32,975 nt of DNA from Akkermansiaceae bacterium (GCA_025457665.1 JALOTY010000043.1:1-32975); one strand, 5' to 3'; positions 1-8,548 are shown, numbered from the stretch's first letter. The notes: a model not told the origin generated them from the sequence alone. Numbers and translations: made by a program.

Positions 1-1
1 G

Positions 2-88
2 GAGGGGCACGATTGGTTTGAAACCCACCGCGTCCCCCCGGACACGCGCGTGGAGGAGCAGCGCTACACTTTTCATCCGGAGGCCTGA
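2..88 (+). CDS. C-terminal end of an unidentified protein (5' truncated)
   Basis: An open frame runs from the window edge to TGA at 86-88 and encodes 28 residues ending RYTFHPEA. It is charged, has ordinary amino-acid composition, and is directly followed by the next gene on the same strand. The fragment is too short to assign to a family. It could also be a chance open frame, because only 29 codons are visible. Confidence 0.4.
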   Translation, partial: EGHDWFETHRVPPDTRVEEQRYTFHPEA

Positions 89-148
89 TGGCGGCCGTGG
101 CTTCCGGATTGCAATCTCCGGGGAAAATGGCGGAATGCGAGGACCCAA

Positions 149-826
149 ATGGCGTTTCTTCGCCTGAAGGAAAAAACCTCACCCGCCCGCGCCATGTCTG
201 CCTTCGACCCCGCATTCATCGAGGAAATCCGCCGCATGGCCGCGGAGGGACGGAAGATCGATGCCATCAAGCGCCTCCGCACCCGCCATGCCTTGTCCCT
301 CGCCGAAGCCACGGATTTCCTGCAAGCGGTGATGCGGGGCGATGACCCGGAAGCTGCGCTGCGGGCACCGGGACTGAGGAAAACCGCAGTCGGCCCCAAG
401 CGGGCCCGGAGGATCGATCGCGGGAGTCTGCTGGCATTCCTGATCTTCGTCACCCTCGGCCTGGCCTTGCTCGGCTTCGGACTGTGGCTGGGGAAACGCG
501 AGTATGATCTCAAGCAGCGCGGCGTGCCGGTGCAGGCCACCGTGGTGGAAAATCTCAAGGAACGGAGGGGATTCACCCCCGTTTTTGCCTTCGAATGGGA
601 GGGGAGCGAGAAGACCGTGGTCAGCGAACTGACCAGCAGCGTCCAAGGTCGGCCCGTCTATGAAGTGGGCGAAACCGTGGGCCTGCGGGTGGACCCGGCG
701 GACCCGGAGCGGTTTTCGACCGACGATTGGTTTCACTCGTGGTTCGCGCCGACCCTGCTCGGATTCATCGGCGGCATGCTCCTGCTGGTGGGCGGAGGGG
801 TCAGCTTCCTTTTCCTCCGGCGCTGA
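149..826 (+). CDS. DUF3592-type membrane protein with an L7/L12-like N-terminal segment
   Basis: Predicted 225-residue inner-membrane protein of unknown function. Residues about 22-61 (IEEIRRMAAEGRKIDAIKRL, then LSLAEATDFL) resemble the C-terminal fold of ribosomal protein L7/L12, a helix-turn-helix also found in small bacterial regulatory proteins. A basic linker leads to a membrane segment at about 93-114. An extramembrane domain at about 125-195 resembles DUF3592 (VPVQATVVE, then GETVGLRVDPADPERF). A second membrane segment lies at about 200-223, followed by a short RR tail. The start at 149 is favoured by GAGGA at 139-143. An in-frame ATG at 194 (MSAFDPAF) is the alternative and keeps both domains. 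The domain calls rest on pattern recognition only. Confidence 0.8.
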   Translation: MAFLRLKEKTSPARAMSAFDPAFIEEIRRMAAEGRKIDAIKRLRTRHALSLAEATDFLQAVMRGDDPEAALRAPGLRKTAVGPKRARRIDRGSLLAFLIFVTLGLALLGFGLWLGKREYDLKQRGVPVQATVVENLKERRGFTPVFAFEWEGSEKTVVSELTSSVQGRPVYEVGETVGLRVDPADPERFSTDDWFHSWFAPTLLGFIGGMLLLVGGGVSFLFLRR

Positions 827-847
827 GCCGGGGGAAACCCGTTGGGG

Positions 848-1468
848 TCACCAATCGATGTTCTGCCCGCGGGTATCGATGTGGGTGAAGGACCCGTATC
901 GACCGATGCCACCGCTGAAATGGCCCTTCGAACGCAGGTCGCGAGCGGCTTGGGCGATGACTGAGGCGGCGACCGGGAAAGAGACATCGACCGCGACATT
1001 CGTCTGGTGCCAGGAGCCGCGGCGGGCACCGAAGCAGCGGGCATTGTAGGCCGGGCTGCGGTAGATCGAGATCAGCTCCTTCACCGGCTGGCCGACTTCC
1101 GTGCTGACGAGGTCGATGGCGCGGAGCGTGGGCGCGATGTTCCGCCACATTCTTTTGGGCGGGAGGGTGTTCCAGACATTGCCGCGGCGCTTGGCGTGGG
1201 CCTCGATGACCATGCGCGGGGTGATGTTGCGGAGCTTCAGGCTGGCGAGGAAATCGGCGTATCCCTTGAGTTCGGTTTCCCGGGCGATCCACTCTCCGGG
1301 CAGGCCGGTGAGGTCCAGTTTCGCCTGTTTTTCCGCTTCGCGACGCCGGAAGAAAAAGGCGTGGGCGGGGGTGGTGGAGCCGACGAGTGCGGCGCCTGCG
1401 GCCAGAAGACCGAGGACTTGGCGGCGGTTCTGCAGGGCGGGAACGGGAGCGGCTTGCGGGGAATTCAT
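848..1468 (-). CDS. Exported DUF882 / peptidase M15-like protein (YcbK family)
   Basis: A 206-residue protein of the DUF882 group, related to zinc D-Ala-D-Ala peptidases (M15), so probably periplasmic and acting on or binding peptidoglycan. The N-terminus carries a twin-arginine-like signal (NRRQVLGLL, then a hydrophobic stretch ending STTPAHA), which suggests Tat export. Family landmarks are present: SIYRSPAYNARC at about 134-145, the ligand pattern SWHQTNVAVDVSF with H154 and D161, and FTHIDTRG with H196 near the C-terminus. The chosen start (MNSPQ) places the signal peptide at the N-terminus. The longer upstream reading frame crosses GC-rich hairpins and is unlikely to be translated. It is divergent from the antiporter gene at 1660. 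The physiological substrate is not shown by sequence. Confidence 0.88.
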   Translation of the reverse strand: MNSPQAAPVPALQNRRQVLGLLAAGAALVGSTTPAHAFFFRRREAEKQAKLDLTGLPGEWIARETELKGYADFLASLKLRNITPRMVIEAHAKRRGNVWNTLPPKRMWRNIAPTLRAIDLVSTEVGQPVKELISIYRSPAYNARCFGARRGSWHQTNVAVDVSFPVAASVIAQAARDLRSKGHFSGGIGRYGSFTHIDTRGQNIDW

Positions 1469-1496
1469 CTCAGGCTTAAGGGGTTGTCTGGCCCAA

Positions 1497-1546
1497 GCAC
1501 GAGGCGTGCCGGAGCCCGGGGTTTCGTCCGGGGGCTGCCCCCCGGG
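1497..1546. other. Cluster of GC-rich hairpins in a divergent intergenic region
   Basis: In the 191-bp gap between the divergent DUF882 and NhaC-like genes there is GCACG-AGG-CGTGC (1497-1509). It is followed by CCGGGGG-CTGC-CCCCCGG (1528-1534 paired with 1539-1545). CCCGGGG at 1515-1521 can alternatively pair with CCCCGGG at 1540-1546. There is no adjacent T run, so this is not a standard terminator. It may be a leader structure or a REP-like unit. Confidence 0.5.
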
Positions 1547-1659
1547 AAATGACCCGGGGACCCAAGCGGACGGAATGGGGGTTCGGCAAGACATTTTGAC
1601 TAACAATTCATTCCGCGGGATCCTTGCCTTTCCGCCGGACGCATCGAAACTGCCCCCCA

Positions 1660-3198
1660 ATGACCCGTCGATGGACCCTGACGGCCCTGCTTGTGGCCAC
1701 GCTGGCGCTGGCTTTTTCCGGTGCTTCCGGCCCCTGGGTGGCCTGCTGGCCGGCCTTGGTTTCACTGACCGTGATCGTGCTCACCCGCCAGGCGGTGACC
1801 GGGCTTGCGGTGGGCCTGCTGACGGGTTGCCTGTTGATCGCCAAGGGCCAGCCGGGGGAAACCCTGCGGACGCTTTTCGAGGATCACCTTTTCCCTGCCC
1901 TGCTCGGGCCCTGGCATGTGGGCGCCTTGGTTTTCACCCTCCTCCTTGGGGCCTTCGCCGGGATCCTGGAATCCTCCGGCGGCTTCGAAACCCTGCTGCG
2001 GCGCATGCTGGGCCGCGGTCGGGCCGGGGAAAGGGTTCTGGGGGCCACCTACGGGATCGGCCTGCTGTGTTTCTTCGACGGCCTGGCCAACAGCCTGCTG
2101 CTCGGCCGCATCGCCCGGCCCGCCGCCGATCACGCCGGGGTCCCGCGGGAAAAACTCGCCTGGGTGGTGGATTCCACCAGCTCACCGGTCGCCTGCGTGG
2201 CCTTTCTTTCCACCTGGATCGCCACCCAGCTTTCCCTCATCGGCGACAGTCTGCCCGGAAAAGATCCCTACGCCCTCTATTTCCAATCCATCCCCGCCAA
2301 CCCCTACTGCCTGCTCACGCTGGCCATGATCCCCCTGGCCCTCCTCTGGCGCTGGGAACCGGGGCCGATGAAACACTGCCGCCCGGTCAAGGCCCCGGCA
2401 GACAGCGGGAAAAAGGAAAGCGACTGCCCGATCTGGCGCGTGCTGCTGCCACTGGCGGCGCTGGCCCTTTCCATCGCGTTTTTCTTCCAGCTCCTCTCCG
2501 GCGAGCCGGTGCGGTTGTTTTCGCTCGATGCCTGGCGCGCCGCCGCCTCTTCCAGCGCCGGTCCTGCCGCGCTGGTCGCCGGGGCAGTCGTCGGCCTCCT
2601 CACCGCCCTCGCCTGCCACCCGCGACCCACCGCCGCCAAGGACTCCGCCATCCTCGGCGCGGCAGGGCTTTTGCCTGCCCTGATCATCCTCGTGCTGGCC
2701 TGGGCGCTGGGATCGGTCTTCAGCGCCATGGGCGCCGCCGAGGCCATTCAAAAGGCACTTCAAACCGCCGTCCCGCCGGACTGGCTGCCACTGACCATCT
2801 TTTTCAGCGCGGCCGTGATCTCCTTTTCCACCGGCTCGTCCTGGGGGACCATGGCGCTGGTCATGCCCCTGGCGCTCGGCTCGGCGGCGGTGGCTCCGGG
2901 CTTCGACCCCGCGCTTTTTCCTGCGGTGATCGGGGCGGTCTTCGGCGGAGCGGTTTTTGGCGACCATGCCAGCCCCTTTTCGGATACCTCCATCGTCAGC
3001 GCCCACGCCTCGGGCTGCGAAACGACCGCCCACGCTTGGACGCAGCTCCCCTATGCCCTCACGGTGGCCGTGGCATCGATCCTCGCTTACGCCATGATCG
3101 CCCTGGGCAGCCCGGCGTGGCTGTCCACGCTGGCGGCGGGCATCGGGCTTTTGCTCCTCATCCGCATCCTCACCCTGCGCCGGAAGTCAGCGGGCTGA
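1660..3198 (+). CDS. NhaC-family Na+/H+ antiporter-like permease
   Basis: A 512-residue polytopic inner-membrane protein, largely hydrophobic, with about twelve predicted membrane segments. The family is recognised from the C-terminal half: STGSSWGTMALVMPLAL and GGAVFGDHASPFSDTSIVSA, which match the conserved G-D-H-x-S-P-x-S-D-T block of NhaC antiporters (IT superfamily). Members exchange sodium, or sometimes organic acids, for protons. The substrate here cannot be read from sequence. ATG at 1660 (MTRRWTLTALLV) gives a normal N-terminal membrane anchor; the ATG at 1624 adds twelve polar residues. No good Shine-Dalgarno sequence precedes either start. It is divergent from the DUF882 gene and sits 63 bp upstream of the LptF/G-like gene, so it could be co-transcribed with it. 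Confidence 0.88.
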   Translation: MTRRWTLTALLVATLALAFSGASGPWVACWPALVSLTVIVLTRQAVTGLAVGLLTGCLLIAKGQPGETLRTLFEDHLFPALLGPWHVGALVFTLLLGAFAGILESSGGFETLLRRMLGRGRAGERVLGATYGIGLLCFFDGLANSLLLGRIARPAADHAGVPREKLAWVVDSTSSPVACVAFLSTWIATQLSLIGDSLPGKDPYALYFQSIPANPYCLLTLAMIPLALLWRWEPGPMKHCRPVKAPADSGKKESDCPIWRVLLPLAALALSIAFFFQLLSGEPVRLFSLDAWRAAASSSAGPAALVAGAVVGLLTALACHPRPTAAKDSAILGAAGLLPALIILVLAWALGSVFSAMGAAEAIQKALQTAVPPDWLPLTIFFSAAVISFSTGSSWGTMALVMPLALGSAAVAPGFDPALFPAVIGAVFGGAVFGDHASPFSDTSIVSAHASGCETTAHAWTQLPYALTVAVASILAYAMIALGSPAWLSTLAAGIGLLLLIRILTLRRKSAG

Positions 3199-3261
3199 AA
3201 TCGCGACCTGCTTCACGGCTCGACAAACCCAAACCCAGCGCCCCACACTTCCCGGGAGGAC

Positions 3262-4458
3262 ATGCGGATTTCGGATCGATACATCGGACGTGACATCATC
3301 AGCGGCACGCTGTTCGCGATCCTTCTGCTCAGCCTGCTTTTGGTTCTGGGCAATGTTTTCAAGCAAATCCGGCCCCTGCTGGTCGAGTTCGGCGCACCGC
3401 TTTCGGTGATGGTGGACTTCATGCTCAGCGTGCTGCCGGTCTCGCTGATTTTCACGATTCCCTGGGGTTTCCTCTCCGCCGTGCTGCTGGTGTTCGGCCG
3501 ACTTTCCTCGGACAACGAACTGAGCGCCTTCCGTTCCGCGGGCATGAGCCTGACACGGATCGCCGCCCCCGTGATCGTCATCGGCGCGGGACTTTCGCTG
3601 GTCTGCCTGTGGCTCAACCTCGAGGTCTCGCCCAAGGCCACGCGGGGCGTTCAGGAAATCGTCCGGGAAACCATCATCCGCGACCCCCGCACCCTCCTGC
3701 GGGCCGGTGTGGACCAGAGCCGTTTCAGCAATGTCCGGGTCTATTCCGCTTCCGACGATGGCGAGGTCTTCAAGAACTTCCACGTTTTCCTCATGGGTGG
3801 AGACGAGGATGGTCCGGGCGGCTCTTACGTCCATGCCGAGACCGCCACCACGGTCAACGACGAGCAAAAGCGCGAGATCCGCCTGCGATTTACCGATGCT
3901 TTCATCGATAGCAGCCGCCCGGCGAAACGGGACCAAGCCGCCACCAACGGCACGGCGGCGAACGGCCGGGAGGATTTTTCCCTACTCTCCCGGGAGCTGC
4001 AATGGATGGTCATCGACTACAGCAACGACGCCCGCTCGACGAAGCTCAATCCCGGTGCGCTGAACAATGCCGAGCTGGACCGCGTGATCAGCGAATATCC
4101 GCCTCTGGGCCCCACACCGCCGGGTATCGTGCTCAGCGAGCAACAGCTCAAGAGCCGGGCGATCGATGAAGCGATCCGCACCCAGGTCCGGACGCGTTGC
4201 CGGGTGGAGCAAACCCGCCGCTACACCAGCTCGTTTGCCTGCCTCGCCTTCGCCCTCATCGGAGTGCCGCTAGGCATCAAGGCAAAGCGACGCGATACCT
4301 CCTCAGGCCTGATCCTCAGCCTGCTCATCGGTGCGGCCTATTTCGCCGCCGGCATGCTGATTTCGCCCAGCGAGCATCAGACTTCCCTGCTGTGGGTGCC
4401 GAACATCGTCTGCATCCTGCTCGGTCTGTTCCTTTTCCGGCGCGCCCGATTCCGTTGA
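3262..4458 (+). CDS. LptF/LptG (YjgP/YjgQ) family LPS-export permease
   Basis: A 398-residue inner-membrane protein of the LptF/LptG family. These permeases form the transmembrane part of the LptB2FG ABC transporter, which extracts LPS and passes it to LptC. The N-terminal half has three membrane segments, with the family pattern VSLIFTIPWGFLSAVLLVFG followed by LSSDNELSAFRSAGMS. A periplasmic beta-jellyroll-like region spans about 130-290, and three C-terminal segments start near FACLAFALIGVPLGI. GGGAGGA lies one base upstream of the ATG. Normally two paralogues act together, but only one is present here, so the partner must lie elsewhere. The sequence does not clearly separate LptF from LptG, so no symbol is given. 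The SulP gene begins 15 bp downstream. Confidence 0.9.
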   Translation: MRISDRYIGRDIISGTLFAILLLSLLLVLGNVFKQIRPLLVEFGAPLSVMVDFMLSVLPVSLIFTIPWGFLSAVLLVFGRLSSDNELSAFRSAGMSLTRIAAPVIVIGAGLSLVCLWLNLEVSPKATRGVQEIVRETIIRDPRTLLRAGVDQSRFSNVRVYSASDDGEVFKNFHVFLMGGDEDGPGGSYVHAETATTVNDEQKREIRLRFTDAFIDSSRPAKRDQAATNGTAANGREDFSLLSRELQWMVIDYSNDARSTKLNPGALNNAELDRVISEYPPLGPTPPGIVLSEQQLKSRAIDEAIRTQVRTRCRVEQTRRYTSSFACLAFALIGVPLGIKAKRRDTSSGLILSLLIGAAYFAAGMLISPSEHQTSLLWVPNIVCILLGLFLFRRARFR

Positions 4459-4473
4459 AACCTCCCGCAGCGG

Positions 4474-6342
4474 ATGAGCAAGAATTCTCCCATCACCCGC
4501 TTCACGAACGGCCTCATCCGCTTCTTCCGCGAGGGCAGCGTTGACCCGCTTGCCATCGTCGGGCCTGTCCGACGCTACAATCTCACGAAACTCAAGGCCG
4601 ACCTCGGTGCCGCCCCGAATGTCGCCCTCCTCGCCGTCCCCCAGGGCATGGCCTTCTCCGCGATTGCCGAGCTGCCGATTTCCTTCGGCATCATCGGCTC
4701 CGGCATCGCCGCCATCGTCGCACCGCTCTTCGCCGGATCACGCCACACGATCCTCGGGCCAACGAACGCCACGGCATTCATGCTCTTCAGCTTCTTCGCC
4801 GCGGATCGCGCCATGGCCGCGCGGGAAATCGAATTGGTCCCCCTGCTCGTCCTGCTCGTCGGGCTGTTTTGCCTCATCGGCGGCATCCTGAAGATTGCCG
4901 ACCTCCTGCAATACGTCTCCCGCTCCGTGCTCGTCGGCTACCTCACCGGTGCCGCGGTCCTGATCATGGCCAACCAGATGAAACACGTCCTCGGCGTGGC
5001 TCAGCAGGTCGATGCCGTGCATCCGGGAAATTTCATCACCCTCGTCATCGCCCTGATCAAGGCGCTACCAGCCGTCCAGTGGCAACCCGTGGTGGTGGGA
5101 GCCACCACCGCCGGTCTCTACTTCGCCGTGCGACGCTGGAAACCGAAATGGCCGGCTTTTTCCATCGCCCTCGTGGTGGCGGCGGCGATTTTCGGGCCAC
5201 TCATCCATTTCACTGCCGTCTTCGCCGGGCAGCCGACCTTTGAGAACTTCGAGCTGAAGGATCTGGTCCCACGGCTGCCGGATTTTTCCAGCAGCCGGGT
5301 CTTCGATGACATTGGCTCGCTCGCCGGCATCGCGCTGGCCATCGCCTTCCTCGCCTGTCTGGAAAACACGGTCATGGCGAAATCCCTGGCGTCCCGTTCG
5401 GGCGATCGTGCCGAGGTCAATCAGGACATGTTCGCCGTCGGCGCCGCCAATCTTGCCTGCGCTTTCTCCGGCGGCATGCCCGCCTCCGGTTCGCTGACCC
5501 GCTCCGTCCTCAACTACGAGTCCGGTGCGATGACCCGTTTCGCCTCGATGTTCTCGGGCATTCTCGTGCTGGGCATCGCCGTCCTGCTGGCACTCACTCC
5601 CGGCTGGGGCCTGCCGCTCATCGATTTCGTGCCGATTTCCGTCACCGCCGCCCTGCTCATCATCGTCGGCATCGGGCTGATCAATCGACCGAACATCCGC
5701 GTCTGCCTGCGTTCCACGCACGACGATGCCGCGGTGGTTGTCACCACCTTCGGTGCTACGCTCTTCGCTCCACTGCATGTCGCCATCTTCATCGGCGTGG
5801 CCCTCTCGATCTCGCTTTTCCTCCGGCGGGCGAGCAAGCCGCACCTGGTCGAATACGAATTCGCCGAGACCGGTGAACTCCGGGAAATGGGGGAAAAACG
5901 CCAACGTCCGAATCCCGCGATCTCGATCGTCCACGTCGAAGGCGACCTCTTCTTCGGTGCCGCCGAACTTTTCCGGAATCAGGTGCAACGCACGGCATCC
6001 GATCCTTCCCTGCGCATTCTCATCCTGCGGCTGAAAAACGCCCGTCATCTCGATGCCACCTCGGTCCTTGCCCTGGCCGAACTGATCCGCTTCATGCGTG
6101 CCGGCGGCCGTCACGTCCTGATCTCCGGCGCGCCCCGCGAAGTTTACAAGGTCCTGCGCAACTCGGGCACGCTTGAGCTGATCCAGGAAGGTGCCGACCG
6201 GTCCGCGGGTGAAAGCAACATCTTCCTCCAACGCCCCAGCAACCCCAACCTTTCCACCCGCGACGCCCTCAAGCGCGCCCAGCAGTTGTTAGGCGGCGAA
6301 AAGGCCGACATCCGGATCTTCTACGATCCCAACAAAAAATAA
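4474..6342 (+). CDS. SulP-family anion transporter with C-terminal STAS domain
   Basis: A 622-residue SLC26/SulP transporter for inorganic anions (sulfate, bicarbonate or similar). The membrane domain begins near residue 30, with LLAVPQGMAFSAIAELPISF and SRHTILGPTNATAFMLFSFF corresponding to the conserved early SulP helices. The central part contains ACLENTVMAKSLASRSGDRAEVNQDMFAVGAAN and GGMPASGSLTRS, also typical of the family. A cytoplasmic STAS domain occupies about 480-575 (SIVHVEGDLFFGA, then ILRLKNARHLDATSVLAL). Specificity cannot be read from sequence. A bicarbonate role is as likely as sulfate, since no sulfate-assimilation gene is adjacent. It is probably co-transcribed with the permease gene 15 bp upstream. 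It converges with ybeY across 55 bp in which no clear terminator is visible. Confidence 0.92.
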   Translation: MSKNSPITRFTNGLIRFFREGSVDPLAIVGPVRRYNLTKLKADLGAAPNVALLAVPQGMAFSAIAELPISFGIIGSGIAAIVAPLFAGSRHTILGPTNATAFMLFSFFAADRAMAAREIELVPLLVLLVGLFCLIGGILKIADLLQYVSRSVLVGYLTGAAVLIMANQMKHVLGVAQQVDAVHPGNFITLVIALIKALPAVQWQPVVVGATTAGLYFAVRRWKPKWPAFSIALVVAAAIFGPLIHFTAVFAGQPTFENFELKDLVPRLPDFSSSRVFDDIGSLAGIALAIAFLACLENTVMAKSLASRSGDRAEVNQDMFAVGAANLACAFSGGMPASGSLTRSVLNYESGAMTRFASMFSGILVLGIAVLLALTPGWGLPLIDFVPISVTAALLIIVGIGLINRPNIRVCLRSTHDDAAVVVTTFGATLFAPLHVAIFIGVALSISLFLRRASKPHLVEYEFAETGELREMGEKRQRPNPAISIVHVEGDLFFGAAELFRNQVQRTASDPSLRILILRLKNARHLDATSVLALAELIRFMRAGGRHVLISGAPREVYKVLRNSGTLELIQEGADRSAGESNIFLQRPSNPNLSTRDALKRAQQLLGGEKADIRIFYDPNKK

Positions 6343-6397
6343 GTCCGGACCCGTCAAGAAAGGCACCAAAAGCTTATCTAACAAAACACAACTCGCT

Positions 6398-6859
6398 TCA
6401 GCCAAGTTCGGCCAAATCCGGCCAAAGTCCCTTCACAAGCGTTTCCTGGATTTCCTCCATCCTCTGGCGCTCGGCATCCTCCTCATCCTCGTGCCCTGCC
6501 AAATGGAGCAGTCCGTGGACGAGATAGCGCAACAGCTCGCGCAGTTCCGGCTCACCATATTCGGCAGCCTGACGCTTGGCGACTTCCACGCCGATGACGA
6601 TTTCCCCGTGTTCGAAAGTGATGACATCCGTGGCGCCCTCGATCCCCATGAAATCGCGGTGAACCCGATCGCTGGTCGCATCATCCACCAGTGCGACTTC
6701 CACTTCTTCCAGCGCGTGGAGCGGGGCTTCGGCGGACAAGGCATGCTGTCGCGCGATTTCACGTGCCGCCCGGGTGCCTGCCCTTTCGAGACCCACAAGC
6801 CAGGCATGGGGAACCGGCGCGGCGCTTTGGTGATCGCAAATGAGAACTTCGTGTTTCAT
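6398..6859 (-). CDS. ybeY: Endoribonuclease YbeY (rRNA maturation factor)
   Basis: A 153-residue metal-dependent endoribonuclease of the UPF0054 family, which acts in 16S rRNA 3'-end processing and ribosome quality control in the cytoplasm. The core signature TDVITFEHGEIVIGVEVA is followed by HGLLHLAGHEDEEDAERQRM, which carries the zinc-binding HxxxH (H115, H119). The usual third ligand of HGxLHLxGYDH would fall at residue 125, which is Asp here; His occurs at 123 instead. The start at 6859 is supported by a 4-bp ATGA overlap with the stop of the upstream PgpH-like gene. ybeY next to a 7TM-HD gene is a conserved arrangement in many bacteria (compare yqfF-yqfG in Bacillus). The longer upstream frame lies within the neighbour's coding sequence. 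Confidence 0.93.
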   Translation of the reverse strand: MKHEVLICDHQSAAPVPHAWLVGLERAGTRAAREIARQHALSAEAPLHALEEVEVALVDDATSDRVHRDFMGIEGATDVITFEHGEIVIGVEVAKRQAAEYGEPELRELLRYLVHGLLHLAGHEDEEDAERQRMEEIQETLVKGLWPDLAELG

Positions 6860-8523
6860 GTTCCTGCCGCCTCCTCCGCGGGTTTCACGGGCTCCTTGAT
6901 GCCTTCCCGGATCGCCTCTTTGCGACCGTGACGGGATTCGAGATCGGATTTTTTCGACTCGTCCTTGGGATAGTCGATCCGGCTGTGAAGCATGCTGCGC
7001 AGGGTTTTGGAAAACACCTCTTTGACCAGAGTCAGATCGCGAATGGTGAGTTCGCACTGGTCGAGCTGACCATCACTGACGCGAGCCTGCACCAGGTCAT
7101 CGACGAGTGCGCGGATCTTCGCCGGAGTCGGTTTCTTCAGGCTTCTCGAAGCACTTTCGATCGCATCCGCCAGACTGATGATCCCGCTTTCCTTGCTGCG
7201 CGGACGGGGTCCGGGGTAGCGGAAATTCTTTTCATCGATCCGCGGCAGGTCCTCGGGGTTTTCCAGGCGTTTCTCGATTTTCTCCATCTCCCCGCGCTTC
7301 AACTCCTGGGCGCGACGGTAGAAATAACTGACCAGCGAATCGCCATGGTGCTCGCGGATGACATCGATGACCCGCGGGTTCAGCCGATGCTTCAAAGCAA
7401 GGTCCACGCCATCCTTCACATGGGCGATGATGATCAGCGAACTCATCGTCGGCGTCAGCGCGGAGTGGGGATTCTCCCGACCTTCCTGGAGGTTCTCGAT
7501 GAAATACTCCGGCTTGTTGAGTTTCCCCACATCGTGGAAATAGGCGCAGACCCGGCACATCGCGGCATTCGCCCCCACGGCTTCGGCGGCGGCTTCCGCC
7601 AGCGAGGCGACCACGAGGCTGTGGTGGAAAGTGCCGGGTGCCTCCAACTGCATCCGGCGGAGCAGTTTGTGATTCAGGTCACTTTGTTCCAGCCAACTGA
7701 TGTCCGTGGTGAGGTGGAAGGTGCTTTCGATCACCGGCAGCAGCCCGGAAACCAGCAGTGCGGTGCCGATCCCGACACCCAGGGCCGAGCCCACCGCGAG
7801 ACCGAGCAATTGCCAGTCGGTCGCCGTTGCCCCGACGCCCACCGTTCGCAGATCGATGACGCCGAAAACCAAAGCCAGCAGCAATGCGCTGAGGCCGGAA
7901 TACAGACCCGCCCGCAGCAATTGCACCCGCCGCCGCACCTTGCGCAGGGTCAGGGAGGCCACCAGCCCGCTGATCAGACTCACGCAGAGGAAAAGCGCCT
8001 TGTGGTCGTCATCCATCAACAAGGTTCCCAGCAGAGACGCATAGACCGCGGAAAAGACCCCGGCCGGCCCGCCGAGAAGGACCGCATGGATCATCGGCCC
8101 CACCACGAAGGGCGTCAGCAGCAAGGCCACCGCGAAGGGCAGGCGGTTCGCCTGCACGACCCAACCGACGACCTCCACCAGCAGGAGCTGACCGAGCAGC
8201 CCGAGCATCATCAGCAGCACCCGGCCATTCCGCTCGACCACCCGGGGGTGGTTCAGCTCGATGACCGTCATGGCGGAAATCGAGAGGAAAAACGCATACA
8301 TCGCCCCGTCCACCGCGCGCCGACCTTCCTCACCTCCGCCCAGGCCGCGCATGACCATCACGGCCGCCGTGACGCAGAAGGCCAGATAGAGGGCCGCCCG
8401 CACCCAGGGCGAGCGGTTCAGGGCGGCGATGACGGCATCGTCGTTCTGCACCCGGCGCTTTTTGCCCGAAGACATGCCCTTCCGGGCGAGCCGCCAGCGT
8501 TTGAAATCTTCGATGAATCGCAC
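6856..8523 (-). CDS. PgpH-like membrane HD phosphodiesterase (7TM-HD family), short form
   Basis: A 555-residue inner-membrane protein of the 7TM-HD family, whose best-known members (PgpH) hydrolyse cyclic di-AMP. About seven membrane segments lie between residues 42 and 265. A cytoplasmic HD domain follows, with FHHSLVVA (H300/H301), YFHDVGKL (HD at 330-331), NPHSALTPTMSSLIIIAHVKDG (H368) and REHHGDSLVSYFY (H392/H393); all expected metal ligands appear to be present. The canonical family has a roughly 200-residue extracellular 7TMR-HDED domain after the first membrane segment. Here only about a dozen residues separate the first two segments, so that domain is missing. The charged C-terminal tail ends EEAAGT and overlaps the ybeY start by 4 bp, implying coupled translation. 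c-di-AMP as substrate is inferred from the family. Confidence 0.88.
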   Translation of the reverse strand: MRFIEDFKRWRLARKGMSSGKKRRVQNDDAVIAALNRSPWVRAALYLAFCVTAAVMVMRGLGGGEEGRRAVDGAMYAFFLSISAMTVIELNHPRVVERNGRVLLMMLGLLGQLLLVEVVGWVVQANRLPFAVALLLTPFVVGPMIHAVLLGGPAGVFSAVYASLLGTLLMDDDHKALFLCVSLISGLVASLTLRKVRRRVQLLRAGLYSGLSALLLALVFGVIDLRTVGVGATATDWQLLGLAVGSALGVGIGTALLVSGLLPVIESTFHLTTDISWLEQSDLNHKLLRRMQLEAPGTFHHSLVVASLAEAAAEAVGANAAMCRVCAYFHDVGKLNKPEYFIENLQEGRENPHSALTPTMSSLIIIAHVKDGVDLALKHRLNPRVIDVIREHHGDSLVSYFYRRAQELKRGEMEKIEKRLENPEDLPRIDEKNFRYPGPRPRSKESGIISLADAIESASRSLKKPTPAKIRALVDDLVQARVSDGQLDQCELTIRDLTLVKEVFSKTLRSMLHSRIDYPKDESKKSDLESRHGRKEAIREGIKEPVKPAEEAAGT

Positions 8524-8548
8524 GGACTAAACACGGAGGTTGCAGGAA

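Noticed and set aside
1101..3293. 730-residue open frame on the plus strand across the DUF882 and NhaC-like genes
   Set aside because: It runs antisense to one recognisable gene and out of frame through another, with Arg/Pro/Gly-rich composition typical of GC-rich shadow frames.
5065..6231. 388-residue minus-strand open frame opposite the SulP gene
   Set aside because: Antisense shadow with biased composition; the SulP frame contains all family motifs.
6343..6397. Possible bidirectional terminator between the SulP gene and ybeY
   Set aside because: The 55 bases are A-rich but show no convincing stem-loop with a T tract.
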